A DNA stretch of 20,541 nt from Candidatus Methanophaga sp. GoMg3.2 (GTDB lineage: Archaea; Halobacteriota; Syntropharchaeia; Alkanophagales; Methanospirareceae), in assembly GCA_013180565.1 (NCBI GenBank), contig QBUN01000413.1:1-20541 (forward strand). The letters run 5' to 3'. This document shows positions 1 through 6,329 of the stretch, piece after piece. Each line of letters starts with the position of its first letter. Position 1 is the first letter of the stretch. Below the pieces are notes generated by a model. That model saw nothing but the letters and a program-made list of their open reading frames with translations. It made no database searches and was not told the DNA's origin. Position numbers and translations under genes: made by a program.

Positions 1-649
1 CATAATCAGGTTTTAACTCTATTGCCTTATCATAGGCTTTTAATGCTAATTCATATTCGTTGCTCTGATAAAAGTCATCGCCTCGACTAAGGTAATCCTC
101 TGGCTTCAATTGAACTCCAAAAGCCTCAAGGAATTCTATTTTCTTCCCATATTCATCTAATAACCTTTTTTGGTCTTCTGAGAAGGGTTCTGAAAGGGAT
201 GGGAGCTGCTTAGCGAATTCTCTAAAAGGACCCAGCTCTTCTTCTGCTTTTTTCAGTCTATCAATGATAGGTTTCGCTTCTTCTGCGGCTTTCTTAGCTT
301 CGTCTGCATATTCCTTTGCTGCATCGGCACTTGCCTTTGCTTGCTGCATAATTTTTTGTCGCTGCCGATAATCGGTAAATCCCAAAGCGCCAACTATTAC
401 AACTATTAATGTTAATAATCCCACTAACACGCCCATTAAGGTAGCAACTGTATTAAGAATACTTATAGACCTATCAAGGCTTTTCTGCGCGTGGTTTAGA
501 ATATCTTCGTGACTAAACACACTCTTTGCTAGCGATGGATGGGAAACGTTGACTGTGTCATTCTCCTGTCCACAGGAAGTATTAGTCAAACACCCGATAA
601 TAAGTATTGTTAGTAGTAGCCGTATTAAAAGTTCTCTTTTCCTACCCAT
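1..649 (-). CDS. TPR-containing lipoprotein/membrane protein, partial (C-terminus beyond left edge)
   Basis: My translation of the minus strand from ATG at 649 stays open to the window edge (216 residues). The N-terminus has a basic start, a hydrophobic stretch and a lipobox-like LIIGC with Cys at residue 20, so it may be a lipoprotein. A second hydrophobic segment (about residues 78-100, TLMGVLVGLLTLIVVIVGA) looks like a true membrane span. It is followed by an Ala/Lys/Glu-rich coiled coil (about 105-145) and then the start of a TPR motif (EYELALKAYDKAIELKPDY) at the edge. A TATA-like TTATAAATAA lies about 15-25 nt before the ATG, implying a very short or absent leader. The upstream same-strand gene ends 53 nt away. 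TPR repeats usually mediate protein contacts; the specific role is unknown. The gene is cut by the window, so total length is not known. Confidence 0.8.
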   Translation of the reverse strand, partial: MGRKRELLIRLLLTILIIGCLTNTSCGQENDTVNVSHPSLAKSVFSHEDILNHAQKSLDRSISILNTVATLMGVLVGLLTLIVVIVGALGFTDYRQRQKIMQQAKASADAAKEYADEAKKAAEEAKPIIDRLKKAEEELGPFREFAKQLPSLSEPFSEDQKRLLDEYGKKIEFLEAFGVQLKPEDYLSRGDDFYQSNEYELALKAYDKAIELKPDY

Positions 650-702
650 AATATTTACACAGTTTATTTATAATGGTAGGTTGATAAATAAAAATACATT
701 AT

Positions 703-1914
703 TTATTGTTTCAGTGGCTGCCTATCCCATAAGCCCAATATAAACTCACCGGAAATCTGCCCCAGAGACTTTGGATTTTCCAGATTGCTAATGAATCCCG
801 TAACTTCCTCAGTCCATTCTCCCGCTCGTGCAAGTGCAGAAAAGACCATGTCCTTGACTTGATCACTTGCTGGACAATATTCATCAACAAATGCTCCGAT
901 TATCCGCTTCTGATCTCTGGTAGGTAGTTTCTTCAACGTATCCACATAAAACCCGATGTTCAAATGGGCCAGGGACTCAAAGACAGGAATGCCAACCGAC
1001 AAGGAGATGTTGTCCCTTAAGAACCTTATCTGCATCATCAACCCCTCACGATCAAGATTATATATCTCCTGGCATTTTGTTAGGACGTCACGAGTACCGC
1101 CAAAGAAGAGGTCGATATCTCGGAATTTCAAGCTCTCTTCACTAAACAGCGCTACTTCTTCTGACATTACATTTATCTTCTCTTTTATCACCGGAATCTC
1201 ATCCCTATATATCGCATGTTCATAGTCTATCAGGTTACCATTAGCGTCTATATTCCCGGGATGAGTAAAGCAATGGTAAATCCCAAGCTCATGGGCTGTT
1301 CGCAGTACCATACCAAATCTCGCCAGGGCACTGGACAGCAGCTCAATATGCTCAACCCCCTTCATTATGGCGAGCTGGCGTACTATTTGGAAAAGGTCAA
1401 GCCGGATAAAAGGGATATAATCCTGCCCCCATCTTCTCAGAACACCATAATTGATAATTTCACCGTCTTCTGCAGTTAGAGGTCGCACATTTATCTTCGA
1501 CCTTTCTCGCTTAATTGACGCTAATCCGACATCGAAATACTCTGCTTTGACGTTACCTCCCTTTTCGGCTATATCGTTTAACGCTCTCGCCTCTCGTTCG
1601 CCGTGCTCCTTCAAAAGCAATCCCCGTGGTTGACCACTTGCAGCCACTATCTCATCACTGTATGGCAAGGTAAGCCCCTTATATTCGTTGAGTTCGTTGT
1701 TCTCAACGATGAAGTATGCCCTTTGGCTGTGAGATTCAAATGCCTGCTTCTGTAACAGCATTCTCCGGACATCCTCAGCGAGATAATCTATATGTGAATA
1801 TGCCATTTTTGTCTTCGGATCGAAATAAGCTATCCCTTGCGCTAATGGTCGTACACGCTGCCACTCGGTCATGTGATGTCCATATAACAATATATCTTCT
1901 TTTTCCTGCGTCAT
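703..1914 (-). CDS. Uncharacterised protein with protein-kinase-like motifs
   Basis: 403 residues, no signal peptide or membrane span. I do not recognise the family with certainty. The middle carries motifs that resemble the protein-kinase-like fold as in UbiB/AarF or SelO-type enzymes. There is a Gly-rich stretch with Lys102 and nearby Glu106/Glu108 (GLLLKEHGEREARAL), then an LRTAHELGIYH helix leading into THPGNI (H218, N221), which resembles a catalytic loop. After this comes LIDYEHA (D230), which resembles the metal-binding Asp. The C-terminal third is helical and unassigned. Start: ATG 1914 has no clear ribosome binding site. A TATA-like TTTATACC lies about 35 nt upstream, so a short leader is likely. 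It precedes the TPR lipoprotein gene by 53 nt and could be co-transcribed. Function is inferred only from motif shape; a degenerate or non-kinase fold is possible. Confidence 0.8.
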   Translation of the reverse strand: MTQEKEDILLYGHHMTEWQRVRPLAQGIAYFDPKTKMAYSHIDYLAEDVRRMLLQKQAFESHSQRAYFIVENNELNEYKGLTLPYSDEIVAASGQPRGLLLKEHGEREARALNDIAEKGGNVKAEYFDVGLASIKRERSKINVRPLTAEDGEIINYGVLRRWGQDYIPFIRLDLFQIVRQLAIMKGVEHIELLSSALARFGMVLRTAHELGIYHCFTHPGNIDANGNLIDYEHAIYRDEIPVIKEKINVMSEEVALFSEESLKFRDIDLFFGGTRDVLTKCQEIYNLDREGLMMQIRFLRDNISLSVGIPVFESLAHLNIGFYVDTLKKLPTRDQKRIIGAFVDEYCPASDQVKDMVFSALARAGEWTEEVTGFISNLENPKSLGQISGEFILGLWDRQPLKQ

Positions 1915-2014
1915 TATTCATTCAGCGGTATTTTAGCTGTGGTGAAGGTATAAAGAAGAACTCTTTTTACTTTGAAACGCCCCTTATTGCTATCTGTTGT
2001 ACTTTGCATTTTGC

Positions 2015-2057
2015 ATTTTGCATTGTCTGCGCAAAAATCGGTGCATTTTTGCGCAGA
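2015..2057 (-). repeat. Hairpin with conserved tail after the MetRS-beta gene (repeat copy 1, possible terminator)
   Basis: A perfect 13-bp inverted repeat (TCTGCGCAAAAAT at 2026-2038 and its complement at 2045-2057) encloses a 6-nt loop. On the minus strand it begins 7 nt after the stop codon of the MetRS-beta-like gene. The flanking 15-mer ATTTTGCATTGTCTG (2015-2029) recurs exactly at 17184-17198 beside another hairpin that also follows a minus-strand gene. Additional TTTGCATT direct repeats lie just beyond it. A terminator or 3'-end element is the simplest reading; a short mobile repeat is the alternative. Confidence 0.6.
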
Positions 2058-2063
2058 TGCCAT

Positions 2064-2393
2064 TCAGCGAACTCTGCTGCCCGCAGGCACTTCTACATCG
2101 GGATGCAGCAGTATCGGTTTTCCATTTACCTCCACTGCTAAGATCATTCCCTGACTCTCAACACCCATGAGCTTTACAGGCTTCAGATTCGCTAAAACCG
2201 GTACGAGTTTACCAATCAAACTCTCAGGCGTATATTCTTCTGCAATTCCGGCAACAAGCTGTCTCGTTTCATCTCCTACATCTACTTCAAGCTTGATTAG
2301 CTTCTTGCTACCTTTAACTCTTTCGGCATTCTCTATCTTTCCTATTCGCAGGTCGAGCTTTGCAAACTCGTTTATATCTATTATCTCTTCCAT
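2064..2393 (-). CDS. metG: MetRS beta-type (C-terminal) tRNA-binding domain protein
   Basis: 109 residues forming a single EMAPII/Trbp111-like OB fold. Family landmarks visible are FAKLDLRIGKI near the N-terminus, SKKLIKLEVDVG, the central VAGIAEEYTPE, LVPVLANLKPVKLMG and SQGMILA. It corresponds to the C-terminal domain of methionyl-tRNA synthetase, which in many archaea is a separate beta subunit or homolog. It is thought to dimerise and to bind the tRNA elbow. Start: ATG 2393 is preceded by a very good ribosome binding site, GAGGTGAT (2398-2405 complement), 4 nt away. The catalytic MetRS subunit is not in the window. The DUF1847 gene lies just upstream on the same strand (37-nt gap), so the two may form one transcript. 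The gene symbol denotes the family; it could equally be annotated as a MetG-related RNA-binding protein. Confidence 0.9.
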   Translation of the reverse strand: MEEIIDINEFAKLDLRIGKIENAERVKGSKKLIKLEVDVGDETRQLVAGIAEEYTPESLIGKLVPVLANLKPVKLMGVESQGMILAVEVNGKPILLHPDVEVPAGSRVR

Positions 2394-2430
2394 TTTATCA
2401 CCTCATATCGTTAAGAAAGCATTGGAGCCA

Positions 2431-3018
2431 TTAAAGTTTCTTGGTTTTGACCACCAATTTGTTCAGATGATACGCGGAATATATCGCGCCAAGCGGGTTA
2501 TGGGCGAGAACGCGATCCTTTACAGCAAGTGTTGTTACCGGCGCCTCCGAGTATTTTGTAAACAAAGTGTCGTGTCCTATACACAATCCCAGGATGATGT
2601 TCAAGTCTGTCTTTTCATTGTTTAAAATCATTGCTTGCCCTATTGGATTGCACATCGCCTCTTCTTCTGCATCCTTGTGAAGACGTTCCAGCTCCAAATA
2701 TGATTTGTCAATCCCACATACCTTGCAACAGACCGAAGACACATCGAAGTATTGCGATAGAACATCACATATTATTCCCGCCTCTTTTTCCATGCCTATG
2801 CAGAAAGCAACGCCTAATCTCCTGTAGTTCATCTCTTTTGCATATAAAATCAACTCCTCTATACGGTTTTTCTTCATATAATACCGCGATTCTATACGTG
2901 TAGAAACTCTAAGCGAGTTGAGGGCATCGCCTTTGTATGCTATTTTGACATCTTCTGCAATTTTAGTGCAGTCCTTGCCCTTATAGCACGTTTTCTCTTT
3001 GCAACTTGCGCAATTCAT
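2431..3018 (-). CDS. DUF1847 family cysteine-rich, putative metal-binding protein
   Basis: 195 residues. The N-terminus is packed with cysteines (C3, C6, C11, C17 in MNCASCKEKTCYKGKDC), fitting a zinc or iron-sulfur site. Later motifs are RLGVAFCIGMEKEA, SVCCKVCGIDKSY, NPIGQA and LGLCIGHDTLFTKYSEAPVTTL. These match the DUF1847 family found in methanogens and anaerobic bacteria, whose biochemical role is not established. The conserved internal cysteines suggest a metal or redox cofactor. ATG 3018 lacks a close ribosome binding site but follows AT-rich TATA-like sequence. The small 46-aa ORF upstream ends 19 nt before this start, so they may be co-transcribed. It is cytoplasmic by sequence (no signal peptide). 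Confidence 0.88.
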   Translation of the reverse strand: MNCASCKEKTCYKGKDCTKIAEDVKIAYKGDALNSLRVSTRIESRYYMKKNRIEELILYAKEMNYRRLGVAFCIGMEKEAGIICDVLSQYFDVSSVCCKVCGIDKSYLELERLHKDAEEEAMCNPIGQAMILNNEKTDLNIILGLCIGHDTLFTKYSEAPVTTLAVKDRVLAHNPLGAIYSAYHLNKLVVKTKKL

Positions 3019-3037
3019 AATATATCTTATATATTCC

Positions 3038-3178
3038 TCATGATAATTTTGTTGCTACAACATCTGCAATTATAAAAGCAGCCTCTCTTCTCTCTGCCAT
3101 CATCATAGTTCCATGTGCACAAAATAAGCCACATGCTAATCCTATCACCGTTGCGATTACTACTCTTTTTAGGTTCAT
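3038..3178 (-). CDS. Small single-span membrane protein (46 aa)
   Basis: A short ORF read by hand. It starts KR-basic (MNLKRVV), has a hydrophobic segment (residues 6-21, VVIATVIGLACGLFCA), then HGTMMMAERREAAF and ends at TGA 3038-3040. The span with a basic N-terminus fits an inserted membrane peptide or a signal sequence. Immediately upstream is an 8-codon ORF (ATG at 3206, stop 3180-3182) with a good ribosome binding site AGGAG 6 nt before it. Its stop is separated from this ATG by one base, so translation may be coupled. The DUF1847 gene starts 19 nt after its stop. I recall longer archaeal membrane proteins with a similar N-terminus, so truncation is possible. Coding status rests on composition and layout only. 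Confidence 0.45.
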   Translation of the reverse strand: MNLKRVVIATVIGLACGLFCAHGTMMMAERREAAFIIADVVATKLS

Positions 3179-3179
3179 T

Positions 3180-3206
3180 TTATCCACTTAATTGATCCCG
3201 ATCCAT
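3180..3206 (-). CDS. Eight-codon leader ORF upstream of the 46-aa membrane peptide
   Basis: ATG 3206 encodes MDRDQLSG and stops with TAA. AGGAG (3213-3217 complement) is positioned 6 nt upstream, a better ribosome binding site than that of the following ORF. A single base separates its stop from the next ATG. It may be a translational-coupling leader, or the pair may be a broken single gene. Low certainty. Confidence 0.25.
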   Translation of the reverse strand: MDRDQLSG

Positions 3207-3236
3207 TTCTATCTCCTGTTATATTGTGGTTCCTTC

Positions 3237-3364
3237 CAATATATATAGACAATGGCGTATAACGTCCCGAGCGTATACGACGTTGTGACCGAAGGGAGCA
3301 ATGTCGCGAAGGGCAAGAGCGTTAGCCCGTAGCGTATATGCTGATGGTAGTAGAACTCTTTTTA
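3237..3364 (+). ncRNA. Possible structured non-coding RNA or repeat relic
   Basis: A TATA-like CAATATATATAGA (3237-3249) is followed by about 90 nt that are clearly G+C richer than the surrounding AT-rich spacer, and then by CTCTTTTTA (3357-3363), which could terminate transcription. Inside are three copies of GCGTATA (3255, 3271, 3332), arms AACGT/ACGTT (3261-3265 and 3280-3284), arms GGGC/GCCC (3311-3314 and 3325-3328), and two related CGAAGGG blocks. No ORF of note crosses it. It could be a small RNA, or the remnant of an interspersed repeat. No tRNA-like T-arm is present. Confidence 0.25.
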
Positions 3365-3415
3365 TGAATAAATAAATGAGTGCTTATTTAAATTTATGTA
3401 TCGCCATATCCGTAC

Positions 3416-3590
3416 TCATGTTTCTTCCCGTAGCAGTGCCCGAAAGCATGCCTGTTGAAAATGCTTATCATTGGTTAGCGCCTCTTTTAATCCCTGCTCT
3501 TGCATCACAACGATTGATATGCAGCCGATCATCCTGATTGAGCAGGGCAATCCAACAGACCGTATCAACAAAACACCTATTGGTCACCAT
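3416..3590 (-). pseudogene. PIN-domain (VapC-like) toxin remnant, internally deleted and frameshifted
   Basis: ATG 3590 overlaps the end of the upstream antitoxin gene by 14 nt, as in a toxin-antitoxin operon. The first frame reads FVDTVCWIALLNQDDRLH, the usual PIN N-terminus with the first catalytic Asp. Shifting by one base at about 3515-3520 continues as ISIVVMQEQGLKEALTND then KHFQQACFRALL and a stop at 3416-3418. That is the characteristic PIN C-terminus (LTxDxHFxQAGF). A whole PIN protein is about 130-140 residues, but only about 58 codons remain, so the middle with the other acidic residues is missing. Unshifted, the frame stops at 3468 after 40 residues. The toxin is almost certainly inactive. 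Confidence 0.8.
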
Positions 3591-3828
3591 CTGATCCCCG
3601 CCTTGGGATTCCATAGAGATAGTGATCGTGCTCCGTTGCTAGGTCTGAGATGTTTGTTTTTACAGCTAATGAAGATAGATTGAATGCAGGGTCCTTTTCA
3701 ATATCGTTTATCTTCTGCTTTGATTCAACACTCAAAACGTAGCACGTACCCACCTCCAAATCTACCCTCTCTTCTGGTCTCAGCACTTTACCATCAAAAA
3801 CGGCATGCAATGTCTTTGTCTTAGTCAT
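3577..3828 (-). CDS. DUF104/AF2212-like antitoxin of a VapBC-type module
   Basis: 83 residues. The N-terminal part (TLHAVFDGKVLRPEERVDLEVGT) matches the small beta-barrel DUF104 type found in archaeal antitoxins. The C-terminal tail (DLATEHDHYLYGIPRR) is the segment that usually contacts the PIN toxin. Start ATG 3828 has an excellent ribosome binding site, AGGAGG at 3835-3840 (complement), 6 nt upstream. Its 3' end overlaps the start of the PIN remnant by 14 nt. The antitoxin appears intact while its toxin is deleted, so this is an orphan antitoxin, possibly able to act on another PIN protein. Such proteins normally bind and inhibit the toxin and repress the operon; that is family knowledge, not shown here. 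Confidence 0.85.
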   Translation of the reverse strand: MTKTKTLHAVFDGKVLRPEERVDLEVGTCYVLSVESKQKINDIEKDPAFNLSSLAVKTNISDLATEHDHYLYGIPRRGSDGDQ

Positions 3829-3834
3829 CTTACG

Positions 3835-3840
3835 CCTCCT
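3835..3840 (-). promoter_or_regulatory. Ribosome binding site of the DUF104 antitoxin
   Basis: AGGAGG on the minus strand, 6 nt before ATG 3828. It fixes the start of the antitoxin gene. Confidence 0.8.
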
Positions 3841-4236
3841 ATATTATTACATATAAGATATAATTTTTCTTTGATAAAGCTTTCTTTTTAAAGAAAGGTT
3901 TATGTCCGCTTCTTTTATCTTTGTATATAAAGTATAACTTCTACCTATAAATTTAATTTAGGACGCAGATGATCGCAGATTATCAGGATTTAAAGTATAA
4001 AAAAGTGGGAGAAAGTTATACTTTACAACCGGAACCAATTTTATTACCCATTGATATGTTAGTAAAAAGTTACCAATACATAACGTTTGGAAATAACAAT
4101 CTGCACAATGAAACTTTCTATGCGAACTCCGCGTTCTCTGCGATAAATGAACTGTGACATTGTCAAATTAAACCTTTTTGCTTGCAAAAATATATGGTGG
4201 CAGAAGTGATGGGTTTAGCTTTTGACACAGGAGGAG
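3841..4236. other. Intergenic region with repeat-like segments, upstream of the MptN-like gene
   Basis: About 400 bp between divergently transcribed genes. AT-rich at 3841-3960. From 3961 (GGACGCAGATGATCGCAGA) to about 4148 (CCGCGTTCTCTGCGATAAA) the ends are loosely inverted CGCAGA/TCTGCG-rich segments of the kind often seen in dispersed prokaryotic repeats. The 62-codon ORF at 3969-4157 begins inside this repeat-like sequence, has no ribosome binding site and is probably not a gene. The segment 4158-4236 holds the promoter of the downstream ligase. Confidence 0.45.
4175..4196 (+). promoter_or_regulatory. Palindrome overlapping a TATA-like box upstream of the MptN-like gene
   Basis: A 7+7 bp perfect palindrome with a 2-nt spacer (TTTTTGCTTGCAAAAA, 4175-4190) runs directly into AAAAATATATGG (4186-4196), a TATA-like element about 40-50 nt before the start codon. 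A dimeric regulator bound here would block promoter access. A wider TGTCAAA (4161-4167) / TTTGACA (4221-4227) inverted pair brackets it. Operator function is an inference. Confidence 0.4.
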
Positions 4237-5172
4237 ATGATAATAAATAAAAAAATGCACAATCCTGACAAAAACGCAAAAACCACAAAAATAGGCGTTG
4301 TTATAACCGACCCGGACGACTGGACAGCGAACGCCTTCTTGACGAACATTCGCAAAAGAGGTGCAATCGCCATACCTATTAACCTCACAGCGTTAAGCGC
4401 TTCCATCTCCGCTTCCGATTTCGCTATCTTCGATACCGATTTAAATAACATATTAGCACTCGATGCGATCATTGTCAGAGACGTTGGCATCAGTTTCGCT
4501 CTGGAGCAGATTTCTTTTAAGTTCGATCTGCTTCGGCTGTTTGAAACAGCGAACATACCTGTTATGAACTCGCCCACAGCAATCCAGAACGCAGCAAACA
4601 AGTTCTTCTCCTTTTATCTCTTCAAACAGGCACAGCTACCTATTCCGCACACAGTACTCACTTCCGATTTGGGTGTCGCGTTGAAAGCAACAAAAGAATT
4701 GGGTAATGCAGTCGCAAAACCTATCTTCGGCAGCCAGGGTAAAGGGATAGTCAAGCTTGAAAGTACACAGCCCGACATGAAGCAGAAACTCGCAGCGTTA
4801 CTGAAAGAACGGGGTGTGCTTTATTTGCAGCAGTTCGTGCCTAATCCAGGACGCGACATAAGAGTATTTGTGGTTGGCGAAGAGGCATTAGGTGCTATCT
4901 ACCGGATTTCGCAGACTGGGTCGTTTATTAGTAACTTGAGTCAGGGCGGCACCGCACTCAAGTGTGACCTAACAGAGGAGATGCGAATACTGGCAGTAAA
5001 TGCGGCAAAGGCAGTAGGTGCGGATTTCGCGGGCGTTGACTTGATAGAAGGAGAAGAAGGGTTGTTTGTGCTTGAGGTCAATGCGACACCTTCAGGGAAA
5101 GGTATAAAACTCGCGTGCGGGATTGATGTCACGGAAAGGATAATTGAGCGCATGTTTGAGCGGATTTTGTGA
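4237..5172 (+). CDS. mptN: RimK-family ATP-grasp alpha-L-glutamate ligase, MptN-like
   Basis: ATP-grasp enzyme of about 312 residues. Motifs seen are KIGVVITDPDDWTA at the N-terminus, NKFFSFYLFKQAQLPIPHT, VAKPIFGSQGKGI (ATP-binding loop), LQQFVPNPGRDIRVFVVG and the metal-binding FAGVDLIEGEEGLFVLEVNA followed by TPSGKGI. This is the RimK family. Archaeal members include MptN, which adds glutamate to tetrahydromethanopterin to give tetrahydrosarcinapterin, and CofF, which works on F420. The TDPDDW start and overall length favour MptN, but the substrate cannot be proved from sequence. The frame is open from TTG 4222, yet AGGAGG (4229-4234) lies inside that extension, so ATG 4237 or ATG 4255 is the more likely start (2 and 20 nt spacing). 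The gene stands alone on the plus strand. Confidence 0.85.
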   Translation: MIINKKMHNPDKNAKTTKIGVVITDPDDWTANAFLTNIRKRGAIAIPINLTALSASISASDFAIFDTDLNNILALDAIIVRDVGISFALEQISFKFDLLRLFETANIPVMNSPTAIQNAANKFFSFYLFKQAQLPIPHTVLTSDLGVALKATKELGNAVAKPIFGSQGKGIVKLESTQPDMKQKLAALLKERGVLYLQQFVPNPGRDIRVFVVGEEALGAIYRISQTGSFISNLSQGGTALKCDLTEEMRILAVNAAKAVGADFAGVDLIEGEEGLFVLEVNATPSGKGIKLACGIDVTERIIERMFERIL

Positions 5173-5370
5173 GTTTGTGAGTTTTGGGATAAGAATTCAT
5201 ACGGCAAGCTATTGGGCAAATGCCTAAAAAATCGTTTGGATGATATTTGAGTGTTGAAATACAGTTTTGATGCTATCATAGTTTGCGGCGAGCTCTGTTT
5301 TATGATTTCATTCTTCATATCGGAAAGGAAATCGACCGGTTTTATGAAATATACCCTGACATTTCCATAT

Positions 5371-5883
5371 CTAACGTAATAACTCCGCCTCTACTTCTTT
5401 GCTAAACGCATAATAATCTTTCTCACGTAAATCCGCGATAATTCTTTTTATCTCTTCTACAGGAATCTTTCTTTTTCTTTTGCCTCTAAGCAAAAATGTT
5501 GGAATTGAAATTGCTTTGAGCTTTTTAGCCCTTGCAATCGCTCTTGCATGTCTATCACTTACCAATATCTCTGCTTTGTACTCTCTCGCCAATACCATGC
5601 ACCCTAACTCGCCTTTACCAAGACTTGTTATCTCTTTTTGATCAATAAAGTCATCGCAAATGCTTAAATCTACCGTTTTAACCAAGATATACCGCTCATC
5701 GTTCAGGACATCTTCTGAAAAAGCTATTCTTAATAGAATTTCATCGAAAAAAGCGGTCCTTTTCAATTCATCATACACTGTTTTTGGTATAACTAGTTTT
5801 TCTTCATTGGATACTTCCAAAATTAATTCCAGTCGCCCAATTTTTAAAAATGAGCTGAAGAAGTCCGTATCCATTACGATCAT
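5371..5883 (-). CDS. PIN-domain ribonuclease toxin (VapC-like)
   Basis: 170 residues. The PIN catalytic set is intact: D5 in IVMDTDFF, E39 in YDELKR, E92 in GKGELGCMVLAREY and D110 in EILVSDRHARAIA. The arrangement GELGCMVLA followed by LVSDRHAR and a short hydrophobic strand resembles the DUF3368-like PIN subgroup. The C-terminal 40 residues are basic and helical. ATG 5883 (or ATG 5874) lies 2 nt after the stop of the upstream UPF0175-like gene, so the two are one operon with antitoxin first. Family members are Mg-dependent RNases that cut tRNA, rRNA or mRNA until bound by the antitoxin. Unlike the PIN remnant at 3416-3590 this copy is complete. Confidence 0.88.
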   Translation of the reverse strand: MIVMDTDFFSSFLKIGRLELILEVSNEEKLVIPKTVYDELKRTAFFDEILLRIAFSEDVLNDERYILVKTVDLSICDDFIDQKEITSLGKGELGCMVLAREYKAEILVSDRHARAIARAKKLKAISIPTFLLRGKRKRKIPVEEIKRIIADLREKDYYAFSKEVEAELLR

Positions 5884-5885
5884 AA

Positions 5886-6212
5886 CTAAGTTTTCAACTC
5901 TCTTAACTCTTCTTCCATCTCATCTATTGTCTCGGCACCTCGCCTGAGTTTTATGCCTTGTTCCACCAGTATTTCCTTTATTCTCTCAATATCAACACCT
6001 GCTATCTCCATCGCTCTACCAAGCGATATCTTGTCATTCTTATATAACGCGCAAGCAATAGCTACACGCAAATCTCTTCTTGCATCCATCAATGTCTTTA
6101 CAGCATCCTCAAAAAACTCTGAAATATCTCTGTAATACTCTGTATCTGGAATGGCTTTTAATTCCATTTCTAATCCGGGGGATACAACGAAACTTATTTT
6201 TTTATTCTTCAT
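5886..6212 (-). CDS. UPF0175-like antitoxin of the PIN module
   Basis: 108 residues. The N-terminal half (ISFVVSPGLEMELKAI and EFFEDAVKTLMDARRDLR) resembles ribbon-helix-helix-style DNA-binding antitoxins. The second half (VAIACALYKNDKISLGRAMEIAGV, then DIERIKEILVEQGIKL) matches the UPF0175 HTH segment common to small archaeal antitoxins. The Glu-rich tail (IDEMEEELRELK) is probably the toxin-neutralising part. It is followed 2 nt later by the PIN toxin, indicating a type II toxin-antitoxin operon, likely autoregulated. A TATA-like TTATAAAAA sits about 50 nt upstream. Toxin pairing is by gene order and family knowledge. Confidence 0.85.
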   Translation of the reverse strand: MKNKKISFVVSPGLEMELKAIPDTEYYRDISEFFEDAVKTLMDARRDLRVAIACALYKNDKISLGRAMEIAGVDIERIKEILVEQGIKLRRGAETIDEMEEELRELKT

Positions 6213-6261
6213 ACTATACGCTAATTGTTTATTCGATATTAAACGTATTTTGTTTTGCTCC

Positions 6262-6270
6262 TTTTTATAA
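6262..6270 (-). promoter_or_regulatory. TATA-like promoter element of the UPF0175/PIN operon
   Basis: Minus-strand TTATAAAAA, 50 nt before ATG 6212, positioned for a leader of roughly 25-30 nt. Its neighbours are not otherwise coding, except that the possible extended cohesin frame ends at 6330. Confidence 0.45.
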
Positions 6271-6329
6271 CCTTTCCAATTATACCGATTTTCACGAGAA
6301 ACATTTTCTTAATTTCCGCTTATCCCGCC

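Noticed and set aside
3255..3340. An integron-type attC site
   Set aside because: The GCGTATA words and short arms do not fit the paired core-site consensus of attC, and no integrase is nearby.
3969..4157. A 62-codon plus-strand ORF
   Set aside because: It starts inside repeat-like CGCAGA sequence, has no ribosome binding site and no recognisable domain.
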